NCBI RefSeq assembly: GCF_019039035.1
Contig: NZ_JAHNZT010000022.1
Location: 62,001 to 126,000, forward strand
Reading direction: 5' to 3'
Source: Citreicoccus inhibens
GTDB lineage: Bacteria > Myxococcota > Myxococcia > Myxococcales > Myxococcaceae
Length of the DNA: 64,000 bases
Positions 44,771 to 52,958 of the stretch are shown piece after piece. Numbering within the stretch: the first letter of the stretch is position 1; each line of letters starts with the position of its first letter. The notes beneath the pieces were generated by a model. That model did no database searches. It saw nothing but the letters and a program-made list of their open reading frames with translations, and had not been told where the DNA came from. The position numbers and the translations under genes are program-made.

Positions 44771-44799
44771 ACGTTGCCTGTGGAGTTCACGGCTGTCAA
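44771..44799 (-). promoter_or_regulatory. Promoter of the sulfate uptake operon
   Basis: A consensus -35 TTGACA (44794-44799, minus strand) is followed after 17 bases by CAACGT (44771-44776), a weak -10. Transcription would start almost at the leader ATG, leaving little room for a ribosome-binding site. It lies directly after the stop of the PLP-enzyme gene. Confidence 0.45.
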
Positions 44800-44815
44800 T
44801 GCCCTGCCCTGTTCA

Positions 44816-45970
44816 TCACGCGACATGACGTGCCGCCTCGAAGGCCAAGGCGAGGTCTTCACTCAGGTCTCCCAGGTCCTCCAGCCCTACGGAGAATCGG
44901 ATGAGGCCCTCGGTGATGCCGCGGCGCTCTCGCTCCGCTGCTGGGACCGACGCATGCGAGTGGCGAGCAGGCACCGTGACGATGCTCTCCACCGCACCCA
45001 GCGAGACACCGAGCAGCGGCAGTCGCAGGTTCTGCACGAACGGCGCGGCCATGGCGTCTCGCGCGAGGCGGAATGACACCACCGCGCCAGTGCCGGGATA
45101 GAAGACCTCGCGAACCTCAGGCCGCTCCTCGAGCCACTGCGCCAACGCCGAGGCGGTGCGCACCTGCCGCTCCATTCGGACCTGAAGCGTCTTGATGCCG
45201 CGCTGGAGGAGGAAGCAGTCCTGCGGACCGAGCACCGCGCCCACCGCGTTCTGGAGGAAGTAGATCTCCTGCGCGAGTGCGGGAGTCCTCACCGCCACCG
45301 AGCCCGCGACGACATCGCTGTGCCCCCCCAGGTACTTCGTCGCGGAGTGGACGACGATGTCCGCGCCCTCGGTGATCGGGCGCGAGAGGTAGGGCGACAG
45401 GAATGTGTTGTCGACGATGAGCAGCGCCTTGTTCTGGCGGGCGATCTCCGCCATGGCGGGCACGTCGGTGCGCCGGAGGAACGGGTTGCTGACCGTCTCC
45501 ACGAGCAGGGCGCGCGTGTTGGGGCGGACGGCGGCCCGCACCGCCGCGGGGTTGCTCGTGTCCACGAAGGTGGCGTCCAGCCCGAAGCGCCGGAACACCC
45601 GCGTGAGCACGCGATAGGTGCCGCCGTAACAGTCGTCGGTGACGACGAGGTGGTCGCCCGCGCTGAACAACATCAGCACGGTGGAGACCGCCGCCATGCC
45701 CGAGCCGAACGCGAACGCACCCGCGGCCTCATCGAGGCTGGCGAGCACGCCTTCGAGCGCCCGCCGCGTGGGGTTCCCCGAGCGCGCGTAGTCGAACTCG
45801 CCGGGCTGGTCCAGGCTCGGCTGATCGAACATCGACACCTGGTAGATGGGCACGGCCGCCGCGCCCGTCGTCGGATCTAGCTCATGACCCGTGTGCAAGA
45901 GGCGCGTGGCGAAGCTCTCGCAACGTGTGGGCTCCGGCGAGCGCTTCGGAAAGGTCGGCAATGATGTCAT
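44816..45970 (-). CDS. PLP-dependent Cys/Met metabolism enzyme (cystathionine gamma-synthase/beta-lyase family), second copy
   Basis: This 384-residue enzyme is of the MetB/MetC fold. The PLP lysine is Lys212 in VVHSATKYLGGHSDV; other family features are YARSGNPTRRALE (61-73), FAFGSGMAAVSTVL, CYGGTYRV and IVDNTFLSPYLSRP (185-198). Taken with the adjacent metB-like gene, one probably makes cystathionine and the other splits it, but sequence alone does not say which. I chose the ATG at 45970 because conserved residues (ESFATRLLHTGHELD) lie upstream of any later start; this gives an 88-base overlap with the upstream gene in another frame, which is unusual. A TTG near 45913 would remove conserved residues. 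Confidence 0.87.
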   Translation of the reverse strand: MTSLPTFPKRSPEPTRCESFATRLLHTGHELDPTTGAAAVPIYQVSMFDQPSLDQPGEFDYARSGNPTRRALEGVLASLDEAAGAFAFGSGMAAVSTVLMLFSAGDHLVVTDDCYGGTYRVLTRVFRRFGLDATFVDTSNPAAVRAAVRPNTRALLVETVSNPFLRRTDVPAMAEIARQNKALLIVDNTFLSPYLSRPITEGADIVVHSATKYLGGHSDVVAGSVAVRTPALAQEIYFLQNAVGAVLGPQDCFLLQRGIKTLQVRMERQVRTASALAQWLEERPEVREVFYPGTGAVVSFRLARDAMAAPFVQNLRLPLLGVSLGAVESIVTVPARHSHASVPAAERERRGITEGLIRFSVGLEDLGDLSEDLALAFEAARHVA

Positions 45971-47009
45971 GGACGTCCTCGATTCCCACGGAGAGGCGCA
46001 GCAGGCGGTCAGTGATTCCCAGCTCCTCGCGACGGGCCGCGGGGATGTCGGCGTGCGTCTGGGTGGCCGGATAGGTGATGAGCGTCTCGACGCCGCCGAG
46101 CGACTCGGCGAAGAGACACAAGCGCACGGAGGCGAGCACGCGCGGCACGAGCGCCGCGTCGGTGACGGTGAAGGACAACATGCCGCCCACGCCTGGATAG
46201 AAGACGCGCTCCACGAGCGGATGCGAGGCGAGCCAACCGGCCACCTCACGCGCGTTGGCCTGATGGCGCTCCATACGGAGCGCGAGCGTCTTCAGCCCGC
46301 GAATCACGAGGTAGGAGTCTTGTGGCCCGAGGATGGCCCCGATGCCGTTCTGGAAGTACGCCAGCCGCTCGCCGAGCGCCGCGTCCTTCGCGACGAGCGC
46401 GCCCGCGACGACGTCGTTGTGGCCCGACAGATACTTGGTGGCGCTGTGGACGACCAGATCCGCGCCCAGCTCCAACGGACGCTGGAGACAGGGCGTGAGG
46501 AACGTGTTGTCCACGACGAGCAGCGCGCCAGCCTCGTGCGCGAGGTTCGCGAGGACCGGGATGTCCGCCGTGCGCATCACCGGGTTGGTGGGGGACTCCA
46601 CCAGCACGGCCTTGGTGTTGGGACGCAGGGCCGCGCGCACCGCTTCGGGGCGACTGGTGTCGACGTAGGTACAGCGCCGCTGGAGGATGTTCTCCACGAG
46701 CCGATACGTCCCGCCGTAGAGGTCCTCGGTCAGCACCAGATGGTCATCGGGCCCCAGGAGTTGGAGCGCACAGTGGATGGCAGCCATGCCGGAGGAGAAG
46801 GCCAGTCCGCGGCTGCCGCCCTCCAGGCGCGCGATGGCCTCTTCCAACGCGGAGCGCGTGGGGTTGCGCGTGCGCGAGTAGTCGTAGCCCGTGGACTGCC
46901 CGAGCGCCGGGTGCTGGAAGGTGGCGGATTGGTAGATGGGGACGGCGACGGCGCCGGTGGAGGGATCGCGCCGGACGCCTGCGTGAACGACTGCCGTGGC
47001 GAGCTTCAT
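45882..47009 (-). CDS. metB: PLP-dependent cystathionine gamma-synthase/lyase-family enzyme
   Basis: This 375-residue enzyme belongs to the Cys/Met PLP family. The PLP lysine is Lys192 in VVHSATKYLSGHNDV, with YDYSRTRNPTRSALE (42-56), DLYGGTYRLV (96-105) and ETLITYPATQTHADIP, all typical of cystathionine gamma-synthase or gamma-lyase. It starts ATGAAGCTCGCC with GGAG close upstream and lies 10 bases after the aspartokinase-homoserine dehydrogenase gene, which supplies homoserine. MetB is the likeliest role in this methionine unit, although gamma-lyases look similar. Confidence 0.85.
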   Translation of the reverse strand: MKLATAVVHAGVRRDPSTGAVAVPIYQSATFQHPALGQSTGYDYSRTRNPTRSALEEAIARLEGGSRGLAFSSGMAAIHCALQLLGPDDHLVLTEDLYGGTYRLVENILQRRCTYVDTSRPEAVRAALRPNTKAVLVESPTNPVMRTADIPVLANLAHEAGALLVVDNTFLTPCLQRPLELGADLVVHSATKYLSGHNDVVAGALVAKDAALGERLAYFQNGIGAILGPQDSYLVIRGLKTLALRMERHQANAREVAGWLASHPLVERVFYPGVGGMLSFTVTDAALVPRVLASVRLCLFAESLGGVETLITYPATQTHADIPAARREELGITDRLLRLSVGIEDVHDIIADLSEALAGAHTLRELRHAPLAHGS

Positions 47010-47019
47010 GGGGGCTCCT

Positions 47020-49515
47020 TCAGCGACCGCGGAGGGTCTGGGAGATGCGGAGGATGTCGGCCAGGAGGCCGGAGGCGGTCACCGCGCCGCCCGCGCCCGC
47101 GCCGCGCACCGTGAGCGGGTAGTCGCTGTGGCGCGTGGTGGTGAAAGAGATGAGGGACTCGGCGCCGCGGAGATCCGCCGCGGGCTGGCCCGCCTCCACC
47201 ACCGTGGGGCCCACGCGGATGATGGGGCCCTCTCCAGAGCGGCCCGGGGCGATGCGCGCCAGATAGCGCAGCACGGTTCCGGTCTGCCGGCAGCGGGCCA
47301 CCTTCTCTGAATAGGTTCCATCCAGCGCCTCCAGTCCCTTATGGAGCACGTCCACGGGCGCTGTGCACAGGTCGGCGGGAACGAAGGACTCCAGCGCTAC
47401 GTCCGAGAGCGAGAGCGGCAGGCCCAACTCGCGCGCGAGGATGAGCGCCTTGCGCGCGACGTCGATGCCGCTGAGGTCATCCCGTGGATCCGGCTCGGTG
47501 AAGCCGCGCTCGCGCGCCGTGCGCACCGCGACGGACAGCGGGACCCCCGCCATCAACTCGTTGCACAGATAGCCGAGTGTTCCGGACAGCGACGCGGTGA
47601 TGAGCCGCACCGTGTCGCCCGTGCGCACGAGGTTCGACAACGTCTCGATGACGGGCAGGCTGGCGCCCACCGTCGTCTCGTAGTGGTAGGCCACGTGGTG
47701 CCGCTGGGCTTCGGCGAGGAGCTGCTCGTGCTCGGCCCAGGGCAGGGCGAGCGGCTTCTTGTTGGCCGCCACCACGTGAATGCCGCGCTGGAACGCCTGC
47801 GTGTAGACGGCCTCCATGCCCGCGGCGGCCGTGCAGTCCACGAGGATGGGCACGGGCTGCCGGCGCAGCTCCTCCAACAGCGGGACGAGCCGCGAGAGCC
47901 CGGCCTCGCGCGCGTCTCCTCCCGAGAGGCGGTCCTCGATGCGGTCGAGTGGCAGGCCGCGCGCGTCGAACACCGCGCGACGGCTGTCCGCGATTCCCAC
48001 CACGCGAAGCGCGATGCCATGGCGCTCCCGGAGCTGGGCCTCCTGGGCGCGAAGCTGCGCGAGGAGCTGCCCGCCCACCGTCCCCTTGCCCAGCAGGAAG
48101 ACGCTGACCTGTTGGTGCGCGAGGTTGAAGGCCGCGTGCGTGGTGCGCACCGCGATGGCCGTGTCCGAGGCATCGACGACGCACGAGATGGAGCGCGAGC
48201 TGGCGCCCTGCGCGATGGCCTTCACGTTGACGCCCACGCCGCCCAGCGCACGGAAGAAGCGGCCGGCCACGTTGACGCCGTGACCCATCGCCTCGGCCAC
48301 GAGCGTCAGCAACGTGACGGGCTGGCGAATCTTCAGCGGCTCCACCTCGCGACGGGCGAGCTCTTGCGCCAGCTCGGACTCCAGCGCCGTCCGGGCCCGC
48401 TCCGCGTCGGGGCGAGGAACCACCACGGCGATGGACTGCCCGTTGGACGACTGCGCCGTCATCCACACGGTGACGTCCGCCTGTCGCAGCGCGGACAGCG
48501 CCCGCTCTCCGAGCTGGAACTGGTCGGACAGCTTGCGCACCTCGATGTCGAGGAGGGCGAGGTCCTCACGCGTGGCGATACAGGTGGGGCGCTGGCCATC
48601 GAGCGAACCCACGGCGTCGATGAGCGTGCCGGGGTGCTCGGGCGACATCGTGTTGCGGATCCGCAGCGGGATTCCGGACTCGATGAGCGGAATCATGGTG
48701 CGCGCGTGCAGCATGCGCACGCCCACCGCGGCCAGCTCCAGGCCCTCGCCGTGCGTGAGGTGCGCGACCGGGTACGCATCCGCCACGAGGTCGGGATCCG
48801 CGGTGTGCAGGCCGAGCACGTCCGTCCACACGGTGACCTCGGAGGCCGCGAGGCCCTGCGCCACGAGCGCGGCGGTGTAGTCCGAGCCGTTGCGCCCCAG
48901 CGTGGTGGTGCGCCCATCCGGCGTCGCCGCGATGAACCCGGGGAGGACGGGCACCGCGTTGCCCCACGTGTGCGCGGCCTCCTGGATGAACGCCCGGGTC
49001 CGCTCCACGTCCACTCTCGCGGCGCCGAACCGGTCATCCGTCACGATGAGCGCACGCGAGTCACAGAAGCGTGACTCCACACCCGCGGCCTGGAGCAGCT
49101 CCGGCAGCACCGTGGAGGTGAGCAGCTCTCCATAGGACAGCACCCGGTCCTTCGATGCCGGGGAACACTCGCGGGTGAGCGCGATGCCTTGCAGCAGGAG
49201 CTGAAGCGGCGCGAGCAAGAGGTCGATGCGCGCCGCGAGGGCCGTGCTGGGGGAGGGATGGAGCGCGGCGACGTTGCTCTTCGCCAGCTCGGTGATGCGC
49301 CAGAGCACCGCGCGCGCACCTTCCAGGTTGCCGGCCGCCGCGAGGCTCGCTGCCTCCAGCAGCCAGTCCGTGGTGTCTCCCATGGCGGAGACCACCACGG
49401 CCAGCGGGCCGCTCCGCGAGTGCTGCGCGATGAGCTGCACCACCTGTCGCAGCCGAGGGGGAGAACCCACCGACGAGCCGCCGAACTTCATGACCCTGAA
49501 CCGAGGACTGTTCAT
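47020..49515 (-). CDS. metL: Bifunctional aspartokinase / homoserine dehydrogenase
   Basis: This 831-residue enzyme catalyses the first and third steps from aspartate to homoserine. The kinase domain starts with VMKFGGSSVGSP (residues 8-19) and contains GRNGSDYTAALVA (207-219) and LTHGEGLELAAVGVRMLH. ACT-like regulatory segments run from about 315 to 450. The homoserine dehydrogenase Rossmann motif VFLLGKGTVGGQLL is at 472-485. Later motifs are VAANKKPLALPW, SLSGTLGYLCNEL and EPDPRDDLSGIDVARKALILARELG. The fusion matches ThrA/MetL of enterobacteria; linkage to metB-like genes and a SAM-riboswitch-like leader argues for the methionine-directed isozyme. I chose the ATG at 49515; longer frames run into the leader. 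Confidence 0.94.
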   Translation of the reverse strand: MNSPRFRVMKFGGSSVGSPPRLRQVVQLIAQHSRSGPLAVVVSAMGDTTDWLLEAASLAAAGNLEGARAVLWRITELAKSNVAALHPSPSTALAARIDLLLAPLQLLLQGIALTRECSPASKDRVLSYGELLTSTVLPELLQAAGVESRFCDSRALIVTDDRFGAARVDVERTRAFIQEAAHTWGNAVPVLPGFIAATPDGRTTTLGRNGSDYTAALVAQGLAASEVTVWTDVLGLHTADPDLVADAYPVAHLTHGEGLELAAVGVRMLHARTMIPLIESGIPLRIRNTMSPEHPGTLIDAVGSLDGQRPTCIATREDLALLDIEVRKLSDQFQLGERALSALRQADVTVWMTAQSSNGQSIAVVVPRPDAERARTALESELAQELARREVEPLKIRQPVTLLTLVAEAMGHGVNVAGRFFRALGGVGVNVKAIAQGASSRSISCVVDASDTAIAVRTTHAAFNLAHQQVSVFLLGKGTVGGQLLAQLRAQEAQLRERHGIALRVVGIADSRRAVFDARGLPLDRIEDRLSGGDAREAGLSRLVPLLEELRRQPVPILVDCTAAAGMEAVYTQAFQRGIHVVAANKKPLALPWAEHEQLLAEAQRHHVAYHYETTVGASLPVIETLSNLVRTGDTVRLITASLSGTLGYLCNELMAGVPLSVAVRTARERGFTEPDPRDDLSGIDVARKALILARELGLPLSLSDVALESFVPADLCTAPVDVLHKGLEALDGTYSEKVARCRQTGTVLRYLARIAPGRSGEGPIIRVGPTVVEAGQPAADLRGAESLISFTTTRHSDYPLTVRGAGAGGAVTASGLLADILRISQTLRGR

Positions 49516-49771
49516 GACTGAACCCAAGACAGACGCCCGCTGACGAGCGTCGATAGGAATTGAAAGGGAATGGCTCGCCGTCACCGCGCGCGGACGCGCG
49601 AGCGGGCTCGAAGCCAACGACAGACGTGAGAGGGATAGACGCGAAGCCCTAGCGCGCGAGCCAGGGCTGACGCATTCGCGCCGACCCCGCGCGACAGCGC
49701 GAGCAACAACCCTGAGCGGGGCGGGGGACCGTCGTCTGTCGAGGCGCGTGAACCACGGCGAGACTCTCTCA
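49516..49771 (-). other. Leader region between hairpin and metL start
   Basis: This 256-base stretch continues an open frame into metL but lacks codon bias or family similarity upstream of the metL ATG. I see no short ORF rich in Met, Thr, Ile or Lys codons, and no U-tract terminator, in it. Confidence 0.4.
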
Positions 49772-49802
49772 CCGAAGCATGGGGCGAGGGCCCTGGCTTC
49801 GG
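49772..49802 (-). promoter_or_regulatory. Hairpin following the SAM-riboswitch-like element
   Basis: CCGAAGC and GCTTCGG form a 7-base-pair stem enclosing GGGC-CCTC-GCCC on the minus strand. Its position after the aptamer-like element suggests an expression platform. It lacks a U-tract, so it may act in another way or be incidental. Confidence 0.4.
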
Positions 49803-49822
49803 ACGCTTGGATTGCCCGCGGA

Positions 49823-49910
49823 ATCACTTCTCCCGGGCCGCATCATTTGGACACCTTGGAGGTCCGTCTCCAGGTTGTCGGGCACCCGCGCAAGCGAGGC
49901 CGCTCTTGAT
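49823..49910 (-). ncRNA. SAM-riboswitch-like leader of the methionine operon
   Basis: On the minus strand, right at the expected transcription start, the sequence begins ATCAAGAG. A hairpin follows (GGCCTCGC-TTGC-GCGGGTGCC), then CGACAACC, a stem CCTGGAG/CTCCAAGG, then GGTGTCCAAAT, and it closes with GAAGTGAT. The order ATCAAGAG...(G)CAACC-stem-AGGTGnnnAA is the core of the SAM-I/SAM-IV riboswitch clan; ATCA/TGAT would be P1. The element is shorter than SAM-I (about 88 against 105-120 bases), with a simple P2. The gene content downstream, aspartokinase-homoserine dehydrogenase plus two Cys/Met PLP enzymes, is what such switches control. A covariance-model search would decide. Confidence 0.55.
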
Positions 49911-49918
49911 GTTGCGCG

Positions 49919-49955
49919 CATATAGCCCTTGAAGGGCATCACTTGTCAAGACAAG
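49919..49955 (-). promoter_or_regulatory. Promoter with two palindromes upstream of the methionine operon
   Basis: A consensus -35 TTGACA (49944-49949, minus strand) is followed after 18-19 bases by CTATAT or TATATG (49919-49925). The -35 lies inside the inverted repeat CTTGTC-TT-GACAAG (49942-49955), and a second perfect palindrome GCCCTT-C-AAGGGC (49925-49937) fills the spacer. Such symmetry suggests an operator for a repressor in addition to the RNA element. Confidence 0.6.
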
Positions 49956-50020
49956 GGCCGCGCCAGGGCCAGATGGCCCCGGGCGGCCCCGGGTTCAGCT
50001 CACCGCGTCAGCGAGAGGGA

Positions 50021-51217
50021 TTAGCCGTGGTAGCCGAGCGTGAAGGTCAGCACGTGCAGCGAGCCCGTGTACGTGCCGGGCAGCGCGGGCGTGGTGCTCT
50101 CCTTCTTCGCGAACAGGAGCAGCTGGTAGCCCGCCGTCAGCGACAGCTTGCCGATGCCATAGGTCACTCCCAGCGCGCCCTGGTAGCGATCCGAGTCCGG
50201 CAGCTCCGGGGTGAGCGTGGCGTCCGGGATGGGCGTCGGGTCATAGCCCACGCCCGCGCGCACGGTGACCGCGGGCGTCACGGCGTACTCGGCGCCCAGG
50301 TCGAAGGACCAGCGGTTGTGCCAGTTCTTGGGCTGGCTCGTGCTGAACGCCGCGTTGTCGAACTCGAGGTTCAGGCTCTGCAGGCGCGACCAGTTCCACC
50401 AGGTGGCGTCGGCGGCGATCGTCATGCGATCGACCGGATGGTAGGCCAGCCCCAGGCCCATCGACTGCGGCATGGGCATGCTCACCCGCACGCCCTGCTT
50501 GGCGAAGGCGGCCTGGAGGGGCTCGGGGACGTCGCTGAACTCCGCGTCGCCCTTGAAGTCGAGCGTGGTGGCGCTGCGGTAGGTGATGCCCGCGGACAGC
50601 TTGTTCTTCACCAGGTCCGCCTGCACGCCCGCGTTGAATCCGAACGCGACGTCGTCACCGGAGATGCTCGCGCCCGCCTCGGTGTTCGTCGGCAGCGGGA
50701 CGCGCTGACGAATCTTCAGCATGCCGTAGAGGATGTCCGCGCCCACGCCCACGCGCAGCCAGTCCGTGGCCGCGTAGGCCAGCGTGGGGTTGAGGTTGAA
50801 CGTGGCCATCTGCGAGTACGTGGCCACGAAGCGGCCGGAGAAGCCGTCCTTCCACTCCAGCGCGGCGCCATACGGGGTGTACACGCCCACGCCCGCCACC
50901 AGCCCCTGCGTCAGCGGGAACGCGGCGAACAGGTGCGGCGGCGGCGAGACGGCGAACTTCGTGGCCTCCGCGGTGTTGGAGCCCTGCGGCGTGAGGTTCG
51001 CCACGGGGATGACGGCGCTGCCACCCACTTCCAGATCATATGTCGTCAGCGCGGAGAGACCCGCGGGGTTGAACGCTACGGACGAGGCATCCTGGACGTG
51101 CGCCGTCATGGCGCTGGCCATGCCGGTGGCTCGGGCGGTGTGGGTGGTGTTGGCGAAGCCAGCAGCCTGACTGCCGCCGGCGAGGAGCAGGGTCGCGAGG
51201 GAGACGTACTTCTTCAT
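50021..51217 (-). CDS. FadL/OmpP1-family outer-membrane protein
   Basis: This 398-residue outer-membrane beta-barrel has a signal peptide ending near SQAAGFANTTH. The FadL hallmark follows: GFANTTHTARATGMASAMTAHVQDASSVAFNPAGLSAL, where NPAGL is the conserved N-terminal plug motif. Later strands include GADILYGMLKIRQRVPLP and YHPVDRMTIAADATWWNWS. The family transports long-chain fatty acids or hydrophobic compounds through the outer membrane. I chose the ATG at 51217 since the signal peptide begins there, with AGGA upstream. It is divergent from the kinase gene. Confidence 0.9.
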   Translation of the reverse strand: MKKYVSLATLLLAGGSQAAGFANTTHTARATGMASAMTAHVQDASSVAFNPAGLSALTTYDLEVGGSAVIPVANLTPQGSNTAEATKFAVSPPPHLFAAFPLTQGLVAGVGVYTPYGAALEWKDGFSGRFVATYSQMATFNLNPTLAYAATDWLRVGVGADILYGMLKIRQRVPLPTNTEAGASISGDDVAFGFNAGVQADLVKNKLSAGITYRSATTLDFKGDAEFSDVPEPLQAAFAKQGVRVSMPMPQSMGLGLAYHPVDRMTIAADATWWNWSRLQSLNLEFDNAAFSTSQPKNWHNRWSFDLGAEYAVTPAVTVRAGVGYDPTPIPDATLTPELPDSDRYQGALGVTYGIGKLSLTAGYQLLLFAKKESTTPALPGTYTGSLHVLTFTLGYHG

Positions 51218-51311
51218 GTGTGCATCCTCTGGTCCCGGCCACGCGCAGGAGGGTGAGGTTGCACGGGAGACTCGGACTGCCGGAGACCGTGCGCGGGCGC
51301 GGAACAGACGA

Positions 51312-51339
51312 ACGGTAGCCTGTTCGCCTGCTCGGACAA
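51312..51339 (-). promoter_or_regulatory. Possible promoter of the fadL-type gene
   Basis: On the minus strand TTGTCC (51334-51339) and TACCGT (51312-51317) are 16 bases apart, about 95 bases before the start codon. The -10 is the same hexamer as in the cysH promoter. The match is moderate. Confidence 0.3.
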
Positions 51340-51569
51340 TGCGGGTCCAACTCGACCTGTGAGTGACGCGGTGAGACAGGCTCACGCCGTATCACCGCCC
51401 GCCCCGCGATGACTGTCATTGGATTCCCGGACAGCTCTGGCCGAGAGACAGGCTCGCCGCGGCTCCAGTGCTTCCGGTCCAGAACCGGACAATTCCGAGA
51501 GACCCAGCAGGTATCAGGCGTGCACAAGTCTGATTAAGCTGAAATTCTCGTTGAAGTGCGGGCGTAAAC
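51340..51569. other. Divergent intergenic region without recognised gene
   Basis: This is the middle of the 415-base gap between the divergent fadL-type and kinase genes. It contains short inverted repeats such as TCCGGT...ACCGGA near 51476-51500. I see no ORF with myxobacterial codon bias and no recognised RNA. Confidence 0.4.
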
Positions 51570-51598
51570 TTGTGAACCCTGAAGTGCGTCTGTATCTT
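51570..51598 (+). promoter_or_regulatory. Promoter of the Ser/Thr kinase gene
   Basis: TTGTGA (51570-51575) and TATCTT (51593-51598) are separated by exactly 17 bases, and the region is AT-rich for this genome. Transcription would start near 51605, leaving a leader of about 28 bases before the TTG start codon. Confidence 0.55.
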
Positions 51599-51632
51599 CC
51601 TCGAATTTCCAGTTCTGGTCTCGGGGTAAAAG

Positions 51633-52901
51633 TTGGATAGGAACGCGACAGCATCTCCAGCGCCCGAAACTCATTTCGGGAAATACAGGATAGTCCAGCA
51701 GCTGGCCGCGGGAGGGATGGCGCACCTCTTCGTGGCGACGCTGGATGGACCTGACGGGTTCTCCAAGGCCTGCGTCATCAAGCGCGTGTTGCCGGAGTAC
51801 GCGAACCTGGAGGCGTTCAGCCGGATGTTCGTGGACGAGGCGAAGGTGGCCGCGCTCCTGACGCACCCGAACATCGTGCAGGTCTTCGACTTCGGGAAGA
51901 TCGACGGCCAGTACTACATCGCGATGGAGTACATCCAAGGGCAGTCGTTCGACCGGCTGCTGCGGCACGCGGGCGCGGCGGGGCTGCCGGTGGGGCCTCG
52001 GCTCGCGGTGGACGTGGGCATGGCGTTGTCGGACGCGCTGGCGTATGCGCACACGAAGACGCTGCCGGACGGAACGCCGCTGGGGCTGGTGCACCGGGAC
52101 ATCACGCCGGGCAACGTGCTGGTGTCGCGCGACGGCATCATCAAGCTGGCGGACTTCGGCATCGTCAAGACGAGCGTCAACGTCGAGCGCACCGTCGCGG
52201 GGGTGGTGAAGGGGAAGTACGCGTACATGTCCCCGGAGCAGATCACCAACCGCGAGTTGGATCACCGCTCGGATCTTTTCTCCCTGGGGATCGTGCTGTA
52301 CGAGGCGTCGACGGGGCGCCGGCTCTACAAGCGTGACTCGATGGAGGCAACCATCCTGGCCGCGTCGCACGCGGAGGTGCCGCGCCCCTCGGACGTGGTG
52401 CCCGGGTTCGATCCGGCGCTGGAGCGCATCATCCTGAAGCTGCTCCAGAAGGATCCGAACGCCCGCTATCAGACCGCGCGCGAGCTGCACGAGGACCTGG
52501 AGCGCTATCGGTCGGCGCAGAACTGGACCTCGGGCGGACGCGAGCTGGCCTCGCTGATGGCGACGCTGTTCCCCCCGGACAAGGCGGGGCGTCACGCGCC
52601 GGCCATGCCCGCGCAGGGCTCTCAGCCCGGAGGTACGGGCGGAAGCGGCTCGGGCTCCGCGCGCACGCCGAGCGGCGTGTCGGCACCGCGCTCGGTGATC
52701 GAGCCCGAGCCGGATCTCGAGCCCGCGTCGGTCCCCGGATCGGCGGGCTCGGGGGGGCGCATGCCCACGGCCGCGACGGTGGGGCTGGGTGTGGCGGGGG
52801 GCGGGTCCATGGCCGTGGCCGAGGGATTCCCATGGGGCATCGCGGCGGCCGCGGGCGTCGCGCTCATTGGCTCCGCCCTGTTCTGGTACTTCGCCGGCTG
52901 A
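51633..52901 (+). CDS. Membrane-anchored Hanks-type Ser/Thr protein kinase
   Basis: This 422-residue protein has a full kinase domain at about residues 15-295. The Gly-rich loop is LAAGGMAHLF (24-33), the ATP-binding Lys is Lys50, Glu69 is in helix C, the catalytic loop HRDITPGN (154-161) contains Asp156 and Asn161, DFG is at 174-176, and SPE (200-202) stands for APE. A Gly/Ser/Pro-rich linker follows, then one C-terminal membrane helix (about 397-420) ending in WYFAG, so the kinase faces the cytoplasm. No extracellular sensor domain is present. HRDIxPxN replaces HRDLKPEN, as often seen in myxobacterial kinases. The start is a TTG at 51633; it is the first gene of a plus-strand group with the PEGA protein. 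Confidence 0.92.
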   Translation: MDRNATASPAPETHFGKYRIVQQLAAGGMAHLFVATLDGPDGFSKACVIKRVLPEYANLEAFSRMFVDEAKVAALLTHPNIVQVFDFGKIDGQYYIAMEYIQGQSFDRLLRHAGAAGLPVGPRLAVDVGMALSDALAYAHTKTLPDGTPLGLVHRDITPGNVLVSRDGIIKLADFGIVKTSVNVERTVAGVVKGKYAYMSPEQITNRELDHRSDLFSLGIVLYEASTGRRLYKRDSMEATILAASHAEVPRPSDVVPGFDPALERIILKLLQKDPNARYQTARELHEDLERYRSAQNWTSGGRELASLMATLFPPDKAGRHAPAMPAQGSQPGGTGGSGSGSARTPSGVSAPRSVIEPEPDLEPASVPGSAGSGGRMPTAATVGLGVAGGGSMAVAEGFPWGIAAAAGVALIGSALFWYFAG

Positions 52902-52958
52902 TCGACCTGGGCCGCCGCCTTTGCCCGTGAGGCGGCGCGGCGCGGGAGTGAGACATTG

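Noticed and set aside
49516-49827. N-terminal extension of the aspartokinase-homoserine dehydrogenase
   Set aside because: It covers the leader hairpin and reaches into the riboswitch-like element, and the kinase domain already begins a few residues after 49515.
49516-49910. A Thr/Met/Ile leader peptide for metL
   Set aside because: All three minus-strand frames were read, and no short ORF enriched in these codons precedes a terminator.
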